Notes under the pieces: generated by a model | What the model was told of the DNA's origin: nothing | The model's input: the letters and a program-made list of their open reading frames with translations, nothing else | Database searches by the model: none | Source: Pseudonocardia sp. C8 | Lineage (GTDB): Bacteria > Actinomycetota > Actinomycetes > Mycobacteriales > Pseudonocardiaceae | Assembly: GCF_014267175.1 (NCBI RefSeq) | Contig: NZ_JACMTR010000002.1 | Location: 124,001-188,000 of the forward strand | Direction: 5' to 3' | Length of the DNA stretch: 64,000 nt | Program-made: the position numbers and the translations under genes | In this document: positions 17,386 through 31,179 of the stretch, in pieces | Layout of the letters: each line of letters begins with the position of its first letter | How positions within the stretch are numbered: the stretch's first letter is position 1

Positions 17386-18689
17386 TCACCAAGACCGTCC
17401 GCTGGCAGCTGATCGCGCTGGCCGTCGTCACGCTCGTCGGGGTCGGCTACGCCGGTTTCCGCTACGCCGGGGTGGACCGGATCTTCGGGGCGACGACGTA
17501 CCCGGTGACGGTGCAGCTCGCCGAGTCCGGCGGCATCTTCTCCGGGGCCGACGTCACCTACCGGGGAGTGAGCGTCGGCCGGGTCGGCCCGCTGACCCTG
17601 ACCGACTCCGGGGTCGACGTCCAGCTGGACATCAACAAGGACGCCCCGGACATCCCGGCCGACACCCGCGTGGTCGTCGGCAACCTGTCACCGATCGGCG
17701 AGCAGTTCGTCGACCTGCGCCCGGTCACGTCCGGTGGCGAGACCCTCGCGTCCGGGACGGTGATCCCGCAGGAGCGCACCCAGACCCCGGTGCAGATCAA
17801 CACCTTCCTGACCGAGCTCGACCAGCTGGTCTCCACCGTGCCGAAGGACTCGCTGCGCACCGTGGTCGCCGAGCTGGGCCACGGCTTCCAGGACACCGCG
17901 CAGCCGCTGCAGCAGCTGCTCGACACGACCGGGCAGTTCACCCGGACCGCGACCGCGGCGCTGCCACAGACGACCGCACTGATCCGGGACGCCCGGCCGG
18001 TGCTCACCACGCAGAACGAGGTCGCACCCCAGTTCAAGGAGTTCAGCCACGGCCTGCGCGAGGTCGCCGAGCAGCTCAAGCAGTCCGACCCGGACATCCG
18101 CCGGATCATCGACGACGGTCCGAAGGCCGGTCACGAGCTCAGCGCGCTGCTGCGGGAGAGCGGCCCCGGCCTCGGCGAGTCGCTCGCCAACCTGCGCACG
18201 GTCGGCGAGCTGCTGGAGCCCCGCCAGGCCGGGCTGCGCCAGTTCCTGGTGACCTATCCGGGGATGGTGGCCATCGGGCCGAACGTCGTGCCCGGCGACG
18301 GGACGGCGCACCTCGGTCTGGTGCTCAACGTGTTCGACCCGCCGCCGTGCACCCAGGGCTACGAAGGCACCGACAAGCGTGGCGGGCTGGACGTCTCCGA
18401 GACCCCGGTGAACTCCGACGCCCGCTGCACCGAGCCCCCCGGGAGCCCCACGACCGTGCGGGGAATGCAGAATGTCGACCGTCCGGAACCGCTGGAGGTC
18501 CAGGACTACTCGGGCAACTCCGGGTTCCCGGGCCACGGTGGGCACTCCGCCGGCTCCGGCCACGACGGCCCCGACGGCTCCGGCGAGGGGGACTCCGACG
18601 CCCCGCGGAACGACGACGGGAACCCCGCCCAGCGGGCCGCGGCCCCGGGCCTGGTCACCGACGCCGCCCAGATCCTGCTGGGCGGATGA
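17382..18689 (+). CDS. mceF: Mce family protein MceF
   Basis: Sixth MCE subunit, 435 residues, GTG overlapping mceE by four bases. Membrane anchor at ~9-27; MCE domain with GIFSGADVTYRGVSVGRVGPL and LSPIGEQFVDLRP; long helical part; and a C-terminal region with VTYPGMVAIGPNVVPGDG, typical of MceF. The tail is rich in Gly, His, Asp and Ser. It closes the set of six expected for a hetero-hexameric Mce tunnel. Confidence 0.93.
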   Translation: MITKTVRWQLIALAVVTLVGVGYAGFRYAGVDRIFGATTYPVTVQLAESGGIFSGADVTYRGVSVGRVGPLTLTDSGVDVQLDINKDAPDIPADTRVVVGNLSPIGEQFVDLRPVTSGGETLASGTVIPQERTQTPVQINTFLTELDQLVSTVPKDSLRTVVAELGHGFQDTAQPLQQLLDTTGQFTRTATAALPQTTALIRDARPVLTTQNEVAPQFKEFSHGLREVAEQLKQSDPDIRRIIDDGPKAGHELSALLRESGPGLGESLANLRTVGELLEPRQAGLRQFLVTYPGMVAIGPNVVPGDGTAHLGLVLNVFDPPPCTQGYEGTDKRGGLDVSETPVNSDARCTEPPGSPTTVRGMQNVDRPEPLEVQDYSGNSGFPGHGGHSAGSGHDGPDGSGEGDSDAPRNDDGNPAQRAAAPGLVTDAAQILLGG

Positions 18690-18726
18690 GCGACGGGCGC
18701 GCCCGCAGGGGCGCGACCGGCACGAC

Positions 18727-18749
18727 GGCCGTGCTGCCGTGGCACGGCC
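18727..18749. terminator. Small hairpin between mceF and the Mce-associated genes
   Basis: GGCCGTGC, a 7-base loop, and GCACGGCC form an 8-bp stem in the only sizeable gap (107 bases) before the two accessory genes. It may lower expression of the downstream genes or mark an RNA processing point. No T-tract. Confidence 0.3.
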
Positions 18750-18796
18750 CCGCCGAGCGGCTGTGCCCCCGCAGCCGGTAGGAGGAACGCTCCGGA

Positions 18797-19366
18797 ATGA
18801 ACACCGCACTCGACGAGCGCCCGGCCGAGGCCGGTGAGCCCGGCGACCCCGAGGCCCCGGGACGGTCGGCGCGCGTGCTGCCGATCGCGGCCGTCGTCGC
18901 GGCCGTGCTGGCCCTCGTGTTCGGCGCACTGTGGCTGCTCGCGCTGAACAGCGACGCCGTGCAGGTCGCGCAGGCCCGGGACGAGGCGCTGCGCGACGCC
19001 CGCCAGGCGGTCATCAACCTGAACACGCTGGACCACAAGGACGCGGCGAAGGGGCTGGACCTGTGGATCCAGTCGTCGTCCGGGTCGGTCCGCCAGGAGT
19101 TCGAGAAGAACCGCGACGCCTACGCCCAGCTGGTCACCCAGCAGAAGCGCACGACGAGCGCGACCGTGGCCGACGCCGCGGTCACCGAGGTGGATCCCCG
19201 CGCCGGCACCGCACGGGTGCTCGCCGGGGTGGACGTGACCGTCACCCCCGAGGGCGGCCGGCCGACCGTGACGCGCCAGCGGATCGAGCTCGGCATGGTC
19301 GAGACCCCCGAGGGCTGGAAGGTCGACGCCCTGGAGCCCCTGCTGACCCCGGGTGCGGGCGGCTGA
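18797..19366 (+). CDS. Mce-associated membrane protein (Mam-type) 1
   Basis: 189-residue single-pass membrane protein, helix at ~27-50, followed by an extracytoplasmic domain resembling the Mce-associated (Mam) fold (residues ~55-185; RQEFEKNRDAYAQLV, RVLAGVDVTVTPEGG, EGWKVDALEPL). Such proteins co-occur with mce operons and are thought to stabilise the transporter. TAGGAGG lies about 11 bases before the ATG. Confidence 0.82.
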   Translation: MNTALDERPAEAGEPGDPEAPGRSARVLPIAAVVAAVLALVFGALWLLALNSDAVQVAQARDEALRDARQAVINLNTLDHKDAAKGLDLWIQSSSGSVRQEFEKNRDAYAQLVTQQKRTTSATVADAAVTEVDPRAGTARVLAGVDVTVTPEGGRPTVTRQRIELGMVETPEGWKVDALEPLLTPGAGG

Positions 19367-19448
19367 GCGCGGGCACCCTCCCACGACCCCGCGGCCCGCT
19401 CCGGCCGCCCACCCGCTCCCCAGGTCGACCATCCCAGGAGGTCACCGC

Positions 19449-20270
19449 ATGTCCACTCCGCGCCGCCGCCCCACGGGCGGCATCCGCAGGCCCCAGGTCG
19501 CCGGGCGTCCGCGTACCGGCCGCACCGACCACGACCACGACGGTTCCGACGCCGGCGAGGAGATCGCCGCCCGCACCGGCGGGGTCGCCCTCGACGAGCG
19601 CGCCGGACCCGACGAGCCCACCGTCGCGGCCCGCGCCGCCGCCCCGGTCCGGACCGGCGCCGCGGACGAGCCGGCCGACCGGCCCGGCGACGCGCCCGAC
19701 GGCACCGCCGAGGCCGGGGAGAAGCCCCGGCGCCCGCTCCCGCTGCCGGCCGCGCCGACGACCCGCAAGGGCGCCGCGGCGCTGCTGGCGGTGACCGTGC
19801 TGCTCACCGCGGCAGCCGCGTTCTTCGGCTACCAGTGGTACGGCACCGCGTACACCGGCTCGGCCGCGAACACGGCGCTCACCGACGTCGGGACGACCGC
19901 CGAGGTGAGCCAGCAGATCGGCGAGGCCGTCACGAAGGTCTACTCGTTCGACCACGCCCGGCTCCAGCAGGCCGAGGAGGACGCCCGCGCGGTGATCACC
20001 CCGGCGTTCCAGCCGGAGTTCGACCGGATCTTCGGCAGCGTCAAGCAGCTCGCCCCGCAGCAGCAGGCGGTCGTGACCGCGACGATCCCGAAGTCGGCGG
20101 TCGCGAGCATCGACGGCGACCGGGCGACCGTGTACGTCTTCGTCAACCAGGTGATCCGCCGGCAGGCGGCGGGCGCGCCCCCGCAGGAGGGTGCCGCCGC
20201 GGCCCGGCTCCGGGTCGACGCCGAGCTCGTCGACGGACGCTGGAAGATCGCGGCCATGACCCCGGCCTGA
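19449..20270 (+). CDS. Mce-associated membrane protein (Mam-type) 2
   Basis: 273 residues from the ATG at 19449, set by AGGAGG at 19436-19441. The first ~105 residues are polar and disordered (Arg/Asp/Pro-rich, cytoplasmic), then one membrane helix (~108-130) and a Mam-like domain (SFDHARLQQAEEDARAVITPAFQPEF; GRWKIAAMTP at the end). A frame open upstream of the ATG was not used. It is the last gene of the mce operon; a strong hairpin follows 26 bases later. Confidence 0.82.
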   Translation: MSTPRRRPTGGIRRPQVAGRPRTGRTDHDHDGSDAGEEIAARTGGVALDERAGPDEPTVAARAAAPVRTGAADEPADRPGDAPDGTAEAGEKPRRPLPLPAAPTTRKGAAALLAVTVLLTAAAAFFGYQWYGTAYTGSAANTALTDVGTTAEVSQQIGEAVTKVYSFDHARLQQAEEDARAVITPAFQPEFDRIFGSVKQLAPQQQAVVTATIPKSAVASIDGDRATVYVFVNQVIRRQAAGAPPQEGAAAARLRVDAELVDGRWKIAAMTPA

Positions 20271-20296
20271 CGCGGCCGCCGGCAGGGTGCGCAGCC

Positions 20297-20332
20297 CCGG
20301 CCCGCACCCCGGTGCACGAGGGTGCGGGCCGG
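20297..20332 (+). terminator. Terminator of the mce operon
   Basis: Perfect 13-bp stem CCGGCCCGCACCC / GGGTGCGGGCCGG with a 10-base loop, 26 bases after the last mce-operon stop. No T-tract, as is common in high-GC actinobacteria. It separates the mce operon from the L10 leader. Confidence 0.8.
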
Positions 20333-20353
20333 CCGCGTATCGTGGTCGGCGAT

Positions 20354-20510
20354 CCACCGAAGACCGCAGGTCTGTGCCCGGTTCGCCGGGTGTACGAAGG
20401 TCCCGGAGCTCCGGGCGGCCCGCGCAGGAGGACGAGGCGAAGCCGGGAGCCAGTGTGCGCCCGCCCGTATTTCTGACGCCCCGTGCCCTGCGCACGGGGC
20501 GTTCGTCGTC
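20354..20510 (+). ncRNA. Ribosomal protein L10 leader RNA
   Basis: Untranslated leader before rplJ. It begins with the characteristic AAGACCGCAGG sequence near 20360 and folds into GC-rich stems (GTGCCCGG/CCGGGTG region, then CGGAGCTCCGG). It ends in a strong hairpin at 20476-20502. In known L10 leaders, excess L10(L12)4 complex binds a kink-turn mimic of its 23S rRNA site and lowers expression. A possible -10 (TATCGT, 20338-20343) would place the transcript start at about 20350. Confidence 0.75.
20476..20502 (+). terminator. Attenuator-like hairpin in the L10 leader
   Basis: ACGCCCCGTGC / GCACGGGGCGT, a perfect 11-bp stem with loop CCTGC, followed by GTTCGTCGTCTCT. It lies 62 bases before the rplJ start, where a regulated terminator is expected in L10 leaders. 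Confidence 0.65.
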
Positions 20511-20564
20511 TCTCGGGTCGTGCGGTGGCACTGCAAGGACCAACCACCCGAGAGGAGGGCAGCG

Positions 20565-21143
20565 ATGGCAGCACCTGACAAGGTCGCGGCGGTCGAGGAG
20601 ATCACCGACCGCTTCCGCGAGTCGAACGCCTCGGTCGTCACCGAGTACCGCGGGCTCAGCGTCGCCAAGCTGACCCAGCTGCGTCGGGACCTGGGTGCGG
20701 ACGCGAACTTCCGCGTCGCGAAGAACACCCTGGTCAAGCGCGCGGCTGCGGACGCCGGGGTGCAGGGTCTGGACGACCTGCTCGCCGGGCCGACCGCGAT
20801 CACGTTCATCCAGGGCGAGCCCGTCGACGCCGCGAAGGCGCTGAAGAAGTTCGCCAAGGAGAACCCCGGCCTGACGATCAAGGGCGGGTACATGGACGGG
20901 CGTGCCCTGTCCACCGCCGAGGTCGAGCGGCTCGCGGACCTCGAGTCCCGCGAGGAGATGCTGGCCAAGCTGGCCGGCGCGATGAAGGCGAACCTGTCCA
21001 AGGCCGCGTCGCTGTTCAACCAGCCGGCCTCCCAGGTCGCCCGCCTGGCTCAGGCGCTGGCGGACAAGAAGGCCGAGGGCGGCGAGACCGCACCGGCCGA
21101 CGAGGCGACCGCCCCGGCCGACGGCGACACCGCCGAGAGCTGA
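20565..21143 (+). CDS. rplJ: 50S ribosomal protein L10
   Basis: 192-residue L10 (uL10), the base of the ribosomal stalk that carries L7/L12 dimers. Recognised by [31 protein letters not shown] and GPTAITF. The C-terminus continues into an Ala/Glu-rich tail after the L12-binding helix. ATG at 20565 with AGAGGAGGG just upstream; the frame is open earlier but that part is the leader RNA. Confidence 0.97.
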   Translation: MAAPDKVAAVEEITDRFRESNASVVTEYRGLSVAKLTQLRRDLGADANFRVAKNTLVKRAAADAGVQGLDDLLAGPTAITFIQGEPVDAAKALKKFAKENPGLTIKGGYMDGRALSTAEVERLADLESREEMLAKLAGAMKANLSKAASLFNQPASQVARLAQALADKKAEGGETAPADEATAPADGDTAES

Positions 21144-21185
21144 TCACCCCCACCGAACGTCTGTCGTAGAGAAAGGACCGCCACC

Positions 21186-21581
21186 ATGGCGAAGCTGTCC
21201 ACCGACGAGCTGCTCGACGCCTTCAAGGAGCTCACCCTCCTGGAGCTCTCGGACTTCGTGAAGAAGTTCGAGGAGACCTTCGAGGTCACCGCCGCCGCCC
21301 CGGTCGCCGTCGCGGCCGCGGGTGCCCCCGCCGCCGGCGAGGCCGCGGGCGCGGCCGAGGAGGAGAAGGACGAGTTCGACGTCGTCCTCGAGGGCGCCGG
21401 CGACAAGAAGATCCAGGTCATCAAGGTCGTCCGCGAGGTCGTCTCCGGCCTGGGCCTCAAGGAGGCCAAGGACCTCGTCGAGTCCGCGCCGAAGGCGCTG
21501 CTCGAGGGCGTCAACAAGGAGGCCGCCGACGCGGCCAAGGCGAAGCTCGAGGAGGCCGGCGCGAGCGTCACCCTCAAGTGA
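21186..21581 (+). CDS. rplL: 50S ribosomal protein L7/L12
   Basis: 131-residue bL12, the mobile stalk protein that recruits translational GTPases. N-terminal dimerisation region ([22 protein letters not shown]), Ala/Gly-rich hinge (~37-60) and the conserved C-terminal domain ([39 protein letters not shown]). 42 bases after rplJ, with GAAAGGA as ribosome site. Confidence 0.98.
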   Translation: MAKLSTDELLDAFKELTLLELSDFVKKFEETFEVTAAAPVAVAAAGAPAAGEAAGAAEEEKDEFDVVLEGAGDKKIQVIKVVREVVSGLGLKEAKDLVESAPKALLEGVNKEAADAAKAKLEEAGASVTLK

Positions 21582-21609
21582 CGACGCGCTGAGCGACCGC
21601 GCTCCGCTC

Positions 21610-21646
21610 GACAGGGGCGGGACCCGATCCGGGTCCCGCCCCTGTC
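21610..21646 (+). terminator. Terminator of rplJ-rplL
   Basis: Perfect 16-bp inverted repeat with arms at 21610-21625 and 21631-21646 and loop GATCC, 28 bases after the rplL stop. It isolates rplJL from rpoBC, which has its own promoter downstream. Confidence 0.85.
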
Positions 21647-21790
21647 GCGTTCGGTGGTCCGGTCCGGTCATCCGACCGGTCATCCCGGGCTTTCGACCGT
21701 TCATCGACGAACAGGGGCTTGACTCGGTGCGCCGAGCAGGTCACTCTTGGGCAACGATGGTTGCCTGGATGCTGAAATCGGCGACCTGTC

Positions 21791-21819
21791 TCGACAGCTG
21801 CGCGCGCAGCGGCTATAGT
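21791..21819 (+). promoter_or_regulatory. Promoter of rpoB-rpoC
   Basis: TCGACA (-35, 21791-21796), a 17-base spacer and TATAGT (-10, 21814-21819), a good housekeeping-sigma match. It predicts a start near 21826 and a leader of about 255 bases before the rpoB TTG. Confidence 0.7.
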
Positions 21820-22080
21820 CATTCTTTGCGCTGCCTGCGCCCAGGCTCTGCGCGTCCGCTACCGGGGAGTTTCCGGGCCGTCCTGTCGGCCGTCGGGGAG
21901 GGTCCGGCGGAGCGGGCGGGGAGATTCTGACGCGCACGGCCGCGCCTGACAACAGACGGCGTGCGACGTGGCCCGCTGCCGGCTCGCGATCCGGGGGGAC
22001 CCCGAACGGATCGAGTGAGACGGTAGCGCCCGCCTCCGGCGTACGCCAGACGAGAAGCGCAGTTCTCGGAAGGACGCATC
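21820..22080 (+). other. Long 5' leader of rpoB
   Basis: About 255 bases of untranslated leader predicted from the promoter above. No open frame with a ribosome site was seen, and no named riboswitch pattern. A G/C-rich stretch near 21990-22060 could fold. Confidence 0.45.
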
Positions 22081-25000
22081 TTGGCTGTCTCCCGCGCCGC
22101 CGCGACCACCTCGACCCTCTCCGCTTCGGCGAACCCGAACTACCCCGGCGCACCCACCCGGGTCTCCTTCGCGAAGATCGCAGAGCCGCTGGAGGTCCCG
22201 GACCTCCTCGACCTGCAGATCCAGTCCTACGAGTGGCTGGTCGGCAGCGAGGCCTGGTTCCAGCGCCGGATCGAGGCCGGCGACGACATGCCGGTGAGCG
22301 GCCTCGAGGAGATCCTCACCGAGATCTCGCCGATCGAGGACTTCTCCGGGTCGATGTCGCTGTCCTTCTCCGACCCCCGCTTCGACGAGGTCAAGGCCTC
22401 CGTCGAGGAGTGCCGGGACAAGGACATGACCTACGGGGCCCCGCTGTTCGTCACGGCGGAGTTCACCAACAACACCACCGGTGAGATCAAGTCCCAGACC
22501 GTCTTCATGGGCGAGTTCCCGGTGATGACGGACAAGGGCACCTTCATCATCAACGGCACCGAGCGCGTCGTCGTGTCGCAGCTCGTGCGCTCGCCGGGTG
22601 TCTACTTCGACCACGCGATCGACAAGACGACCGAGAAGGACGTCTACTCGGTCAAGATCATCCCGAGCCGGGGTGCCTGGCTGGAGTTCGACGTCGACAA
22701 GCGCGACACCGTCGGCGTCCGGATCGACCGCAAGCGCCGCCAGCCGGTCACCGTGCTGCTGAAGGCCCTCGGCTGGACCGCCGAGCAGATCGGCGAGCGT
22801 TTCGGCTTCTCCGAGACGATCATGACCACGCTGGAGAAGGACAACACCGCGGGTCAGGACGAGGCGCTGCTCGACATCTACCGGAAGCTGCGCCCGGGCG
22901 AGCCGCCGACGCGGGAGAGCGCGCAGGCGCTCCTGGAGAACCTGTTCTTCAAGGACAAGCGCTACGACATGGCCAAGGTCGGGCGCTACAAGGCCAACAA
23001 GAAGCTCGGCCTCGACATCGACACCTCGGTCGGCACGCTGACCGAGGAGGACGTCGCCACCACCATCGAGTACCTCGTGCGGCTGCACGCCGGCGAGACC
23101 ACGATGACGGTCGGTGACAAGGAGATCCCGGTCGAGACCGACGACATCGACCACTTCGGCAACCGGCGTCTGCGCACCGTCGGCGAGCTGATCCAGAACC
23201 AGGTGCGGGTCGGCCTGTCCCGCACCGAGCGGGTCGTCCGCGAGCGGATGACCACCCAGGACGTCGAGGCCATCACGCCGCAGACCCTGATCAACACCCG
23301 GCCGATCACGGCCGCGATCCGGGAGTTCTTCGGCACCTCGCAGCTGTCCCAGTTCATGGACCAGCACAACCCCCTCGCGGGCCTGACCCACAAGCGCCGG
23401 CTGTCGGCGCTCGGCCCGGGCGGCCTGTCCCGGGAGCGGGCCGGCATGGAGGTCCGCGACGTCCACCCGTCGCACTACGGCCGGATGTGCCCGATCGAGA
23501 CCCCGGAGGGCCCGAACATCGGCCTGATCGGGTCGCTGTCGTCCTTCGCGCGGGTCAACCCGTTCGGCTTCATCGAGACGCCGTACCGCAAGGTCGTCGA
23601 CGGGGTCGTCACCGACCAGATCGACTACCTGACCGCCGACGAGGAGGACCGCTTCGTCGTCGCGCAGGCGAACGCCCGGCTGAACGAGGACGGCTCCTTC
23701 GCCGAGGACCGGATCCTGGTCCGCCGCAAGGGCAGCGAGGTCGACCTGGTCTCGCCGGCCGGCGTCGAGTACATGGACGTCTCGCCGCGCCAGATGGTGT
23801 CGGTCGCGACGGCGATGATCCCGTTCCTCGAGCACGACGACGCGAACCGCGCGCTGATGGGCGCGAACATGCAGCGCCAGTCCGTGCCGCTGCTCCGCTC
23901 GGAGTCGCCGCTGGTCGGCACCGGCATGGAGCTGCGGGCCGCGGTCGACGCCGGTGACGTCGTGGTGGCCGCGCAGGCCGGTGTGGTCGAGGAGCTGTGC
24001 GCGGACTACATCACGGTCATGGACGACGAGGGGCAGCGCCAGACCTACCGCCTGAACAAGTTCCGCCGCTCGAACCAGGGCACCTGCAACAACCAGAAGC
24101 CGATCGTCGACGAGGGCCAGCGGGTCGAGGTGGGCCAGGTGCTCGCCGACGGGCCGTGCACCGAGAACGGCGAGATGGCGCTGGGCAAGAACCTGCTCGT
24201 GGCGATCATGCCGTGGGAGGGCCACAACTACGAGGACGCGATCATCCTGTCGCAGCGCCTCGTCCAGGACGACGTCCTCACCTCGATCCACATCGAGGAG
24301 CACGAGATCGACGCCCGGGACACCAAGCTGGGCGCCGAGGAGATCACCCGGGACATCCCGAACGTCTCCGAGGACGTGCTGGCCGACCTCGACGAGCGCG
24401 GCATCATCCGGATCGGCGCCGAGGTCCAGCCCGGCGACATCCTGGTCGGCAAGGTGACGCCGAAGGGCGAGACCGAGCTGACCCCGGAGGAGCGCCTGCT
24501 CCGCGCGATCTTCGGTGAGAAGGCGCGCGAGGTCCGCGACACCTCGCTGAAGGTGCCGCACGGCGAGAACGGCAAGGTCATCGGCATCCGGGTCTTCTCC
24601 CGCGACGACGACGACGAGCTGGCCCCCGGCGTCAACGAGCTGGTCCGCGTGTACGTGGCCCAGAAGCGCAAGATCTCCGACGGTGACAAGCTCGCCGGCC
24701 GGCACGGCAACAAGGGCGTCATCGGCAAGATCCTGCCCGTGGAGGACATGCCGTTCCTCCCCGACGGCACCCCGGTCGACATCATCCTGAACACCCACGG
24801 CGTGCCGCGCCGGATGAACATCGGCCAGATCCTGGAGACCCACCTCGGGTGGATCGCCAAGTCCGGCTGGGAGATCGAGGGCGAACCCGAGTGGGCGTCC
24901 CGGATGCCCGAGGAGCTCTACTCGGTCCCGGCGGACACGAAGACCGCCACGCCGGTCTTCGACGGCGCCCGCGAGCACGAGATCACCGGTCTGCTCGGCA

Positions 25001-25578
25001 GCACCCGGCCCAACCGGGACGGCGAGCGGATGGTCGGCGGGGACGGCAAGGCGCAGCTGCTCGACGGCCGCTCCGGCGAGCCGTACCCGTTCCCGGTCGC
25101 GGTCGGCTACATGTACATCCTGAAGCTGGCCCACCTGGTGGACGACAAGATCCACGCCCGGTCCACCGGCCCGTACTCGATGATCACCCAGCAGCCGCTG
25201 GGCGGTAAGGCGCAGTTCGGTGGCCAGCGCTTCGGCGAGATGGAGTGCTGGGCGATGCAGGCGTACGGCGCGGCCTACACCCTGCAGGAGCTGCTGACGA
25301 TCAAGTCCGACGACGTCGTGGGCCGGGTCAAGGTCTACGAGGCGATCGTCAAGGGCGAGAACATCCCGGAGCCGGGGATCCCCGAGTCGTTCAAGGTGCT
25401 GCTGAAGGAGCTGCAGTCGCTCTGCCTGAACGTCGAGGTGCTCTCCAGCGACGGAGCGGCGATCGAGATGCGGGACGCCGACGACGAGGACCTCGAGCGG
25501 GCCGCGGCGAACCTGGGCATCAACCTGTCCAGCCGCCCGGGCTCGGAGTCGATGACCGTCGACGACGTCGTCAACTGA
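22081..25578 (+). CDS. rpoB: RNA polymerase beta subunit
   Basis: 1165-residue catalytic subunit of RNA polymerase. Start TTG at 22081 with GGAAGGA upstream. The rifampicin pocket is intact at the main resistance positions: Asp427, His437 and Ser442 (E. coli 516, 526 and 531). His429 replaces Asn (E. coli 518), and Ala occupies the position of E. coli Ser522; variation at these sites also occurs in other actinobacteria. Conserved blocks include [38 protein letters not shown] and [15 protein letters not shown]. Confidence 0.99.
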   Translation: MAVSRAAATTSTLSASANPNYPGAPTRVSFAKIAEPLEVPDLLDLQIQSYEWLVGSEAWFQRRIEAGDDMPVSGLEEILTEISPIEDFSGSMSLSFSDPRFDEVKASVEECRDKDMTYGAPLFVTAEFTNNTTGEIKSQTVFMGEFPVMTDKGTFIINGTERVVVSQLVRSPGVYFDHAIDKTTEKDVYSVKIIPSRGAWLEFDVDKRDTVGVRIDRKRRQPVTVLLKALGWTAEQIGERFGFSETIMTTLEKDNTAGQDEALLDIYRKLRPGEPPTRESAQALLENLFFKDKRYDMAKVGRYKANKKLGLDIDTSVGTLTEEDVATTIEYLVRLHAGETTMTVGDKEIPVETDDIDHFGNRRLRTVGELIQNQVRVGLSRTERVVRERMTTQDVEAITPQTLINTRPITAAIREFFGTSQLSQFMDQHNPLAGLTHKRRLSALGPGGLSRERAGMEVRDVHPSHYGRMCPIETPEGPNIGLIGSLSSFARVNPFGFIETPYRKVVDGVVTDQIDYLTADEEDRFVVAQANARLNEDGSFAEDRILVRRKGSEVDLVSPAGVEYMDVSPRQMVSVATAMIPFLEHDDANRALMGANMQRQSVPLLRSESPLVGTGMELRAAVDAGDVVVAAQAGVVEELCADYITVMDDEGQRQTYRLNKFRRSNQGTCNNQKPIVDEGQRVEVGQVLADGPCTENGEMALGKNLLVAIMPWEGHNYEDAIILSQRLVQDDVLTSIHIEEHEIDARDTKLGAEEITRDIPNVSEDVLADLDERGIIRIGAEVQPGDILVGKVTPKGETELTPEERLLRAIFGEKAREVRDTSLKVPHGENGKVIGIRVFSRDDDDELAPGVNELVRVYVAQKRKISDGDKLAGRHGNKGVIGKILPVEDMPFLPDGTPVDIILNTHGVPRRMNIGQILETHLGWIAKSGWEIEGEPEWASRMPEELYSVPADTKTATPVFDGAREHEITGLLGSTRPNRDGERMVGGDGKAQLLDGRSGEPYPFPVAVGYMYILKLAHLVDDKIHARSTGPYSMITQQPLGGKAQFGGQRFGEMECWAMQAYGAAYTLQELLTIKSDDVVGRVKVYEAIVKGENIPEPGIPESFKVLLKELQSLCLNVEVLSSDGAAIEMRDADDEDLERAAANLGINLSSRPGSESMTVDDVVN

Positions 25579-25626
25579 CCCCCGTAGACCGACTAGCCGA
25601 CCTTTACGAAGAAACAGAGGACATTC

Positions 25627-29538
<3,912 letters not shown>

Positions 29539-29549
29539 CGCCGTCGCGA

Positions 29550-29579
29550 CGTCCCGGCCCGCGACGGCGGGCCGGGACG
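29550..29579 (+). terminator. rpoC terminator hairpin 1
   Basis: CGTCCCGGCCCGC / GCGGGCCGGGACG, a 13-bp perfect stem with loop GACG, 11 bases after the rpoC stop. Confidence 0.8.
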
Positions 29580-29593
29580 ACCCGAAGGGTCCC

Positions 29594-29640
29594 GGACGGG
29601 GCCGGACACCGCTCTCCCGTGGCGGTGACCGGCCCCGTCC
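29594..29640. terminator. Bidirectional terminator between rpoC and the convergent esterase gene
   Basis: GGACGGGGCCGG at 29594-29605 pairs with CCGGCCCCGTCC at 29629-29640. An inner CACCGC/GCGGTG pair continues the stem after one A-A mismatch, giving about 18 bp. It lies 55 bases from the end of the minus-strand esterase gene. Confidence 0.7.
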
Positions 29641-29694
29641 GTGTTTCCGGCCCCGGCCCGTATCTCGGCAGGAGACGTGCCGGGGAGCGCCGCG

Positions 29695-30591
29695 TCAGCG
29701 GGAGCAGTCGGCGCGCAGGCCCCGCCCCAGCTCGCGCAGGGCCTCGTCCGCCTCGGCGAGCAGGCCCGCCAGCGTCGGGAACGCGTGCCACATGCCCTCG
29801 GTGCGCTGGTAGGTCACCGGCGTGCCGGCCGTCCGGGCCCGCGCGACGAGGGTGTCGGCGTCGTCGGCGAGCACCTCCTCGGCGCCGGCGACGACGTGCA
29901 GCGGCGGCAGGCCGGCGAGGTCGGCGTCGAGCGGGCACAGCTCCGGGGCGTCGGCGCCGTCGGGCGCGTAGTCGGCGACGGCCGACGGCAGCCACGACGG
30001 GTCGAGCATCGCGTCGGCGGCGGCGTTGCGGGTCAGTGCCTCCGCGGTGCAGGTGAGGTCCAGCCACGGCGAGATGAGCCCGATCGCGCCGGGCAGCTCC
30101 TCGCCGGCGTCCCGCAGGCGCAGCAGCAGCGACATCGTCAGCCCGCCGCCCGCGGAGTCCCCGGCCACCGCGATCCGCCGGGCGGGGTGTCCGGCGGCCC
30201 GCAGGGCGTGCCAGGCGGCCAGCGCGTCGTCCAGCGCGGCCGGGAAGGGGTGCTCGGGCGCGAGCCGGTACGCCGGGGCGTGCACGGGGGTGCCGGTGGC
30301 GTGGGCCAGCCCGGCGAGCAGCGGGCGGTGCGACGCGGCGGACCCGACCAGGTAGCCGCCGCCGTGCAGGTAGAGCACGCGGTGCGGGCCGAACGGTCCG
30401 GGCGGCGCGACGACCTCGGTCGGGACACCGCCGAGGTCGCCCCGGGCGCGCCGGGTACCGCGCGGCAGCGGCAGCGACGCGCCGACGAGGTCGAGGCCGC
30501 GCCGGCGGACCGGTACGGGTAGGGTCGGGGACAGCAGTGGCGCGACGAGCGCGCGCGTGGCGAAGCGGTTGACCGCCGTCGGCAGGTGCAT
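29695..30591 (-). CDS. Alpha/beta hydrolase, hormone-sensitive lipase family esterase
   Basis: 298-residue esterase/lipase. Oxyanion motif HGGGYLVG, nucleophile elbow GDSAGGG, and the later LPPLHVVAGAEEVLADDAD (catalytic Asp region) and WHAFP (catalytic His) are in family order. The open frame begins 60 bases further out, but the ATG at 30591 (MHLPTAVNRF) gives a more usual N-terminus. No strong ribosome site at either. Convergent with rpoC. Substrate probably a short-chain ester; not predictable further. Confidence 0.86.
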   Translation of the reverse strand: MHLPTAVNRFATRALVAPLLSPTLPVPVRRRGLDLVGASLPLPRGTRRARGDLGGVPTEVVAPPGPFGPHRVLYLHGGGYLVGSAASHRPLLAGLAHATGTPVHAPAYRLAPEHPFPAALDDALAAWHALRAAGHPARRIAVAGDSAGGGLTMSLLLRLRDAGEELPGAIGLISPWLDLTCTAEALTRNAAADAMLDPSWLPSAVADYAPDGADAPELCPLDADLAGLPPLHVVAGAEEVLADDADTLVARARTAGTPVTYQRTEGMWHAFPTLAGLLAEADEALRELGRGLRADCSR

Positions 30592-30846
30592 ACCGGACGG
30601 TAACCCGGATCCCGGACCGAGCCTGACGGCGCGGATGTTCCTGCGGCACATCGGTCCGGCAGCAGGGTTCCGGCAGCGACGAGCGGCGGTCGATCTGCGA
30701 CGAGCGGGTGAGCATGCTTGCCAGCCGCCGTCACGTACGGCATCGTCGGGTCACCACAGGTCTCCGGCCGGGGCTCCTCCCCGCCGGATCCGAGGACCTC
30801 CGAAGCCCCCGGAGGGTCCCGAGGCGGCGTCCGGAACGGACCCGCT

Positions 30847-30876
30847 TTGACCGTGTCGAAGAGGGCCGAGTACGCT
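30847..30876 (+). promoter_or_regulatory. Promoter of the rpsL (str) operon
   Basis: TTGACC (30847-30852), an 18-base spacer and TACGCT (30871-30876). Predicted start near 30883, giving a leader of about 300 bases before rpsL. The gap 30592-30846 between the esterase and this promoter contains no gene that I can support. Confidence 0.65.
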
Positions 30877-31036
30877 CATGTCTTGCGCTCGGCTTCGGTC
30901 GGGCCAGTCCGCGTGCCCCGTGGTGCACCGATCCGGGAGGGACTCCCCGTCCGGATTCCGGCAGTGCCGCGGCAACGGGCACGGTGGGCGTCCCGAATGC
31001 CTCCGCGGGACCTTCCGGTCCCGAGCGTGCGCGGGA

Positions 31037-31063
31037 CGACACGCCCGACCTCGGGGCCCGGAG
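31037..31063 (+). promoter_or_regulatory. Leader motif shared with rpsJ (rpsL copy)
   Basis: 27-base segment starting CGACACGCCCGACCTCG that recurs before rpsJ at 35871-35897 with only two mismatches (positions 18 and 21). It lies 143 bases before the rpsL start, inside the predicted leader. Confidence 0.55.
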
Positions 31064-31179
31064 CGACGGTGGCGGAGCCGCAACAGCCACGCCGGCGCCC
31101 GAGCCCCGGATCAGCCAGAACGAGACAGCGACTAGCGAGAACAGTCGAGCCACCGCCGACGGGAAGAAGTAGACGGTTC

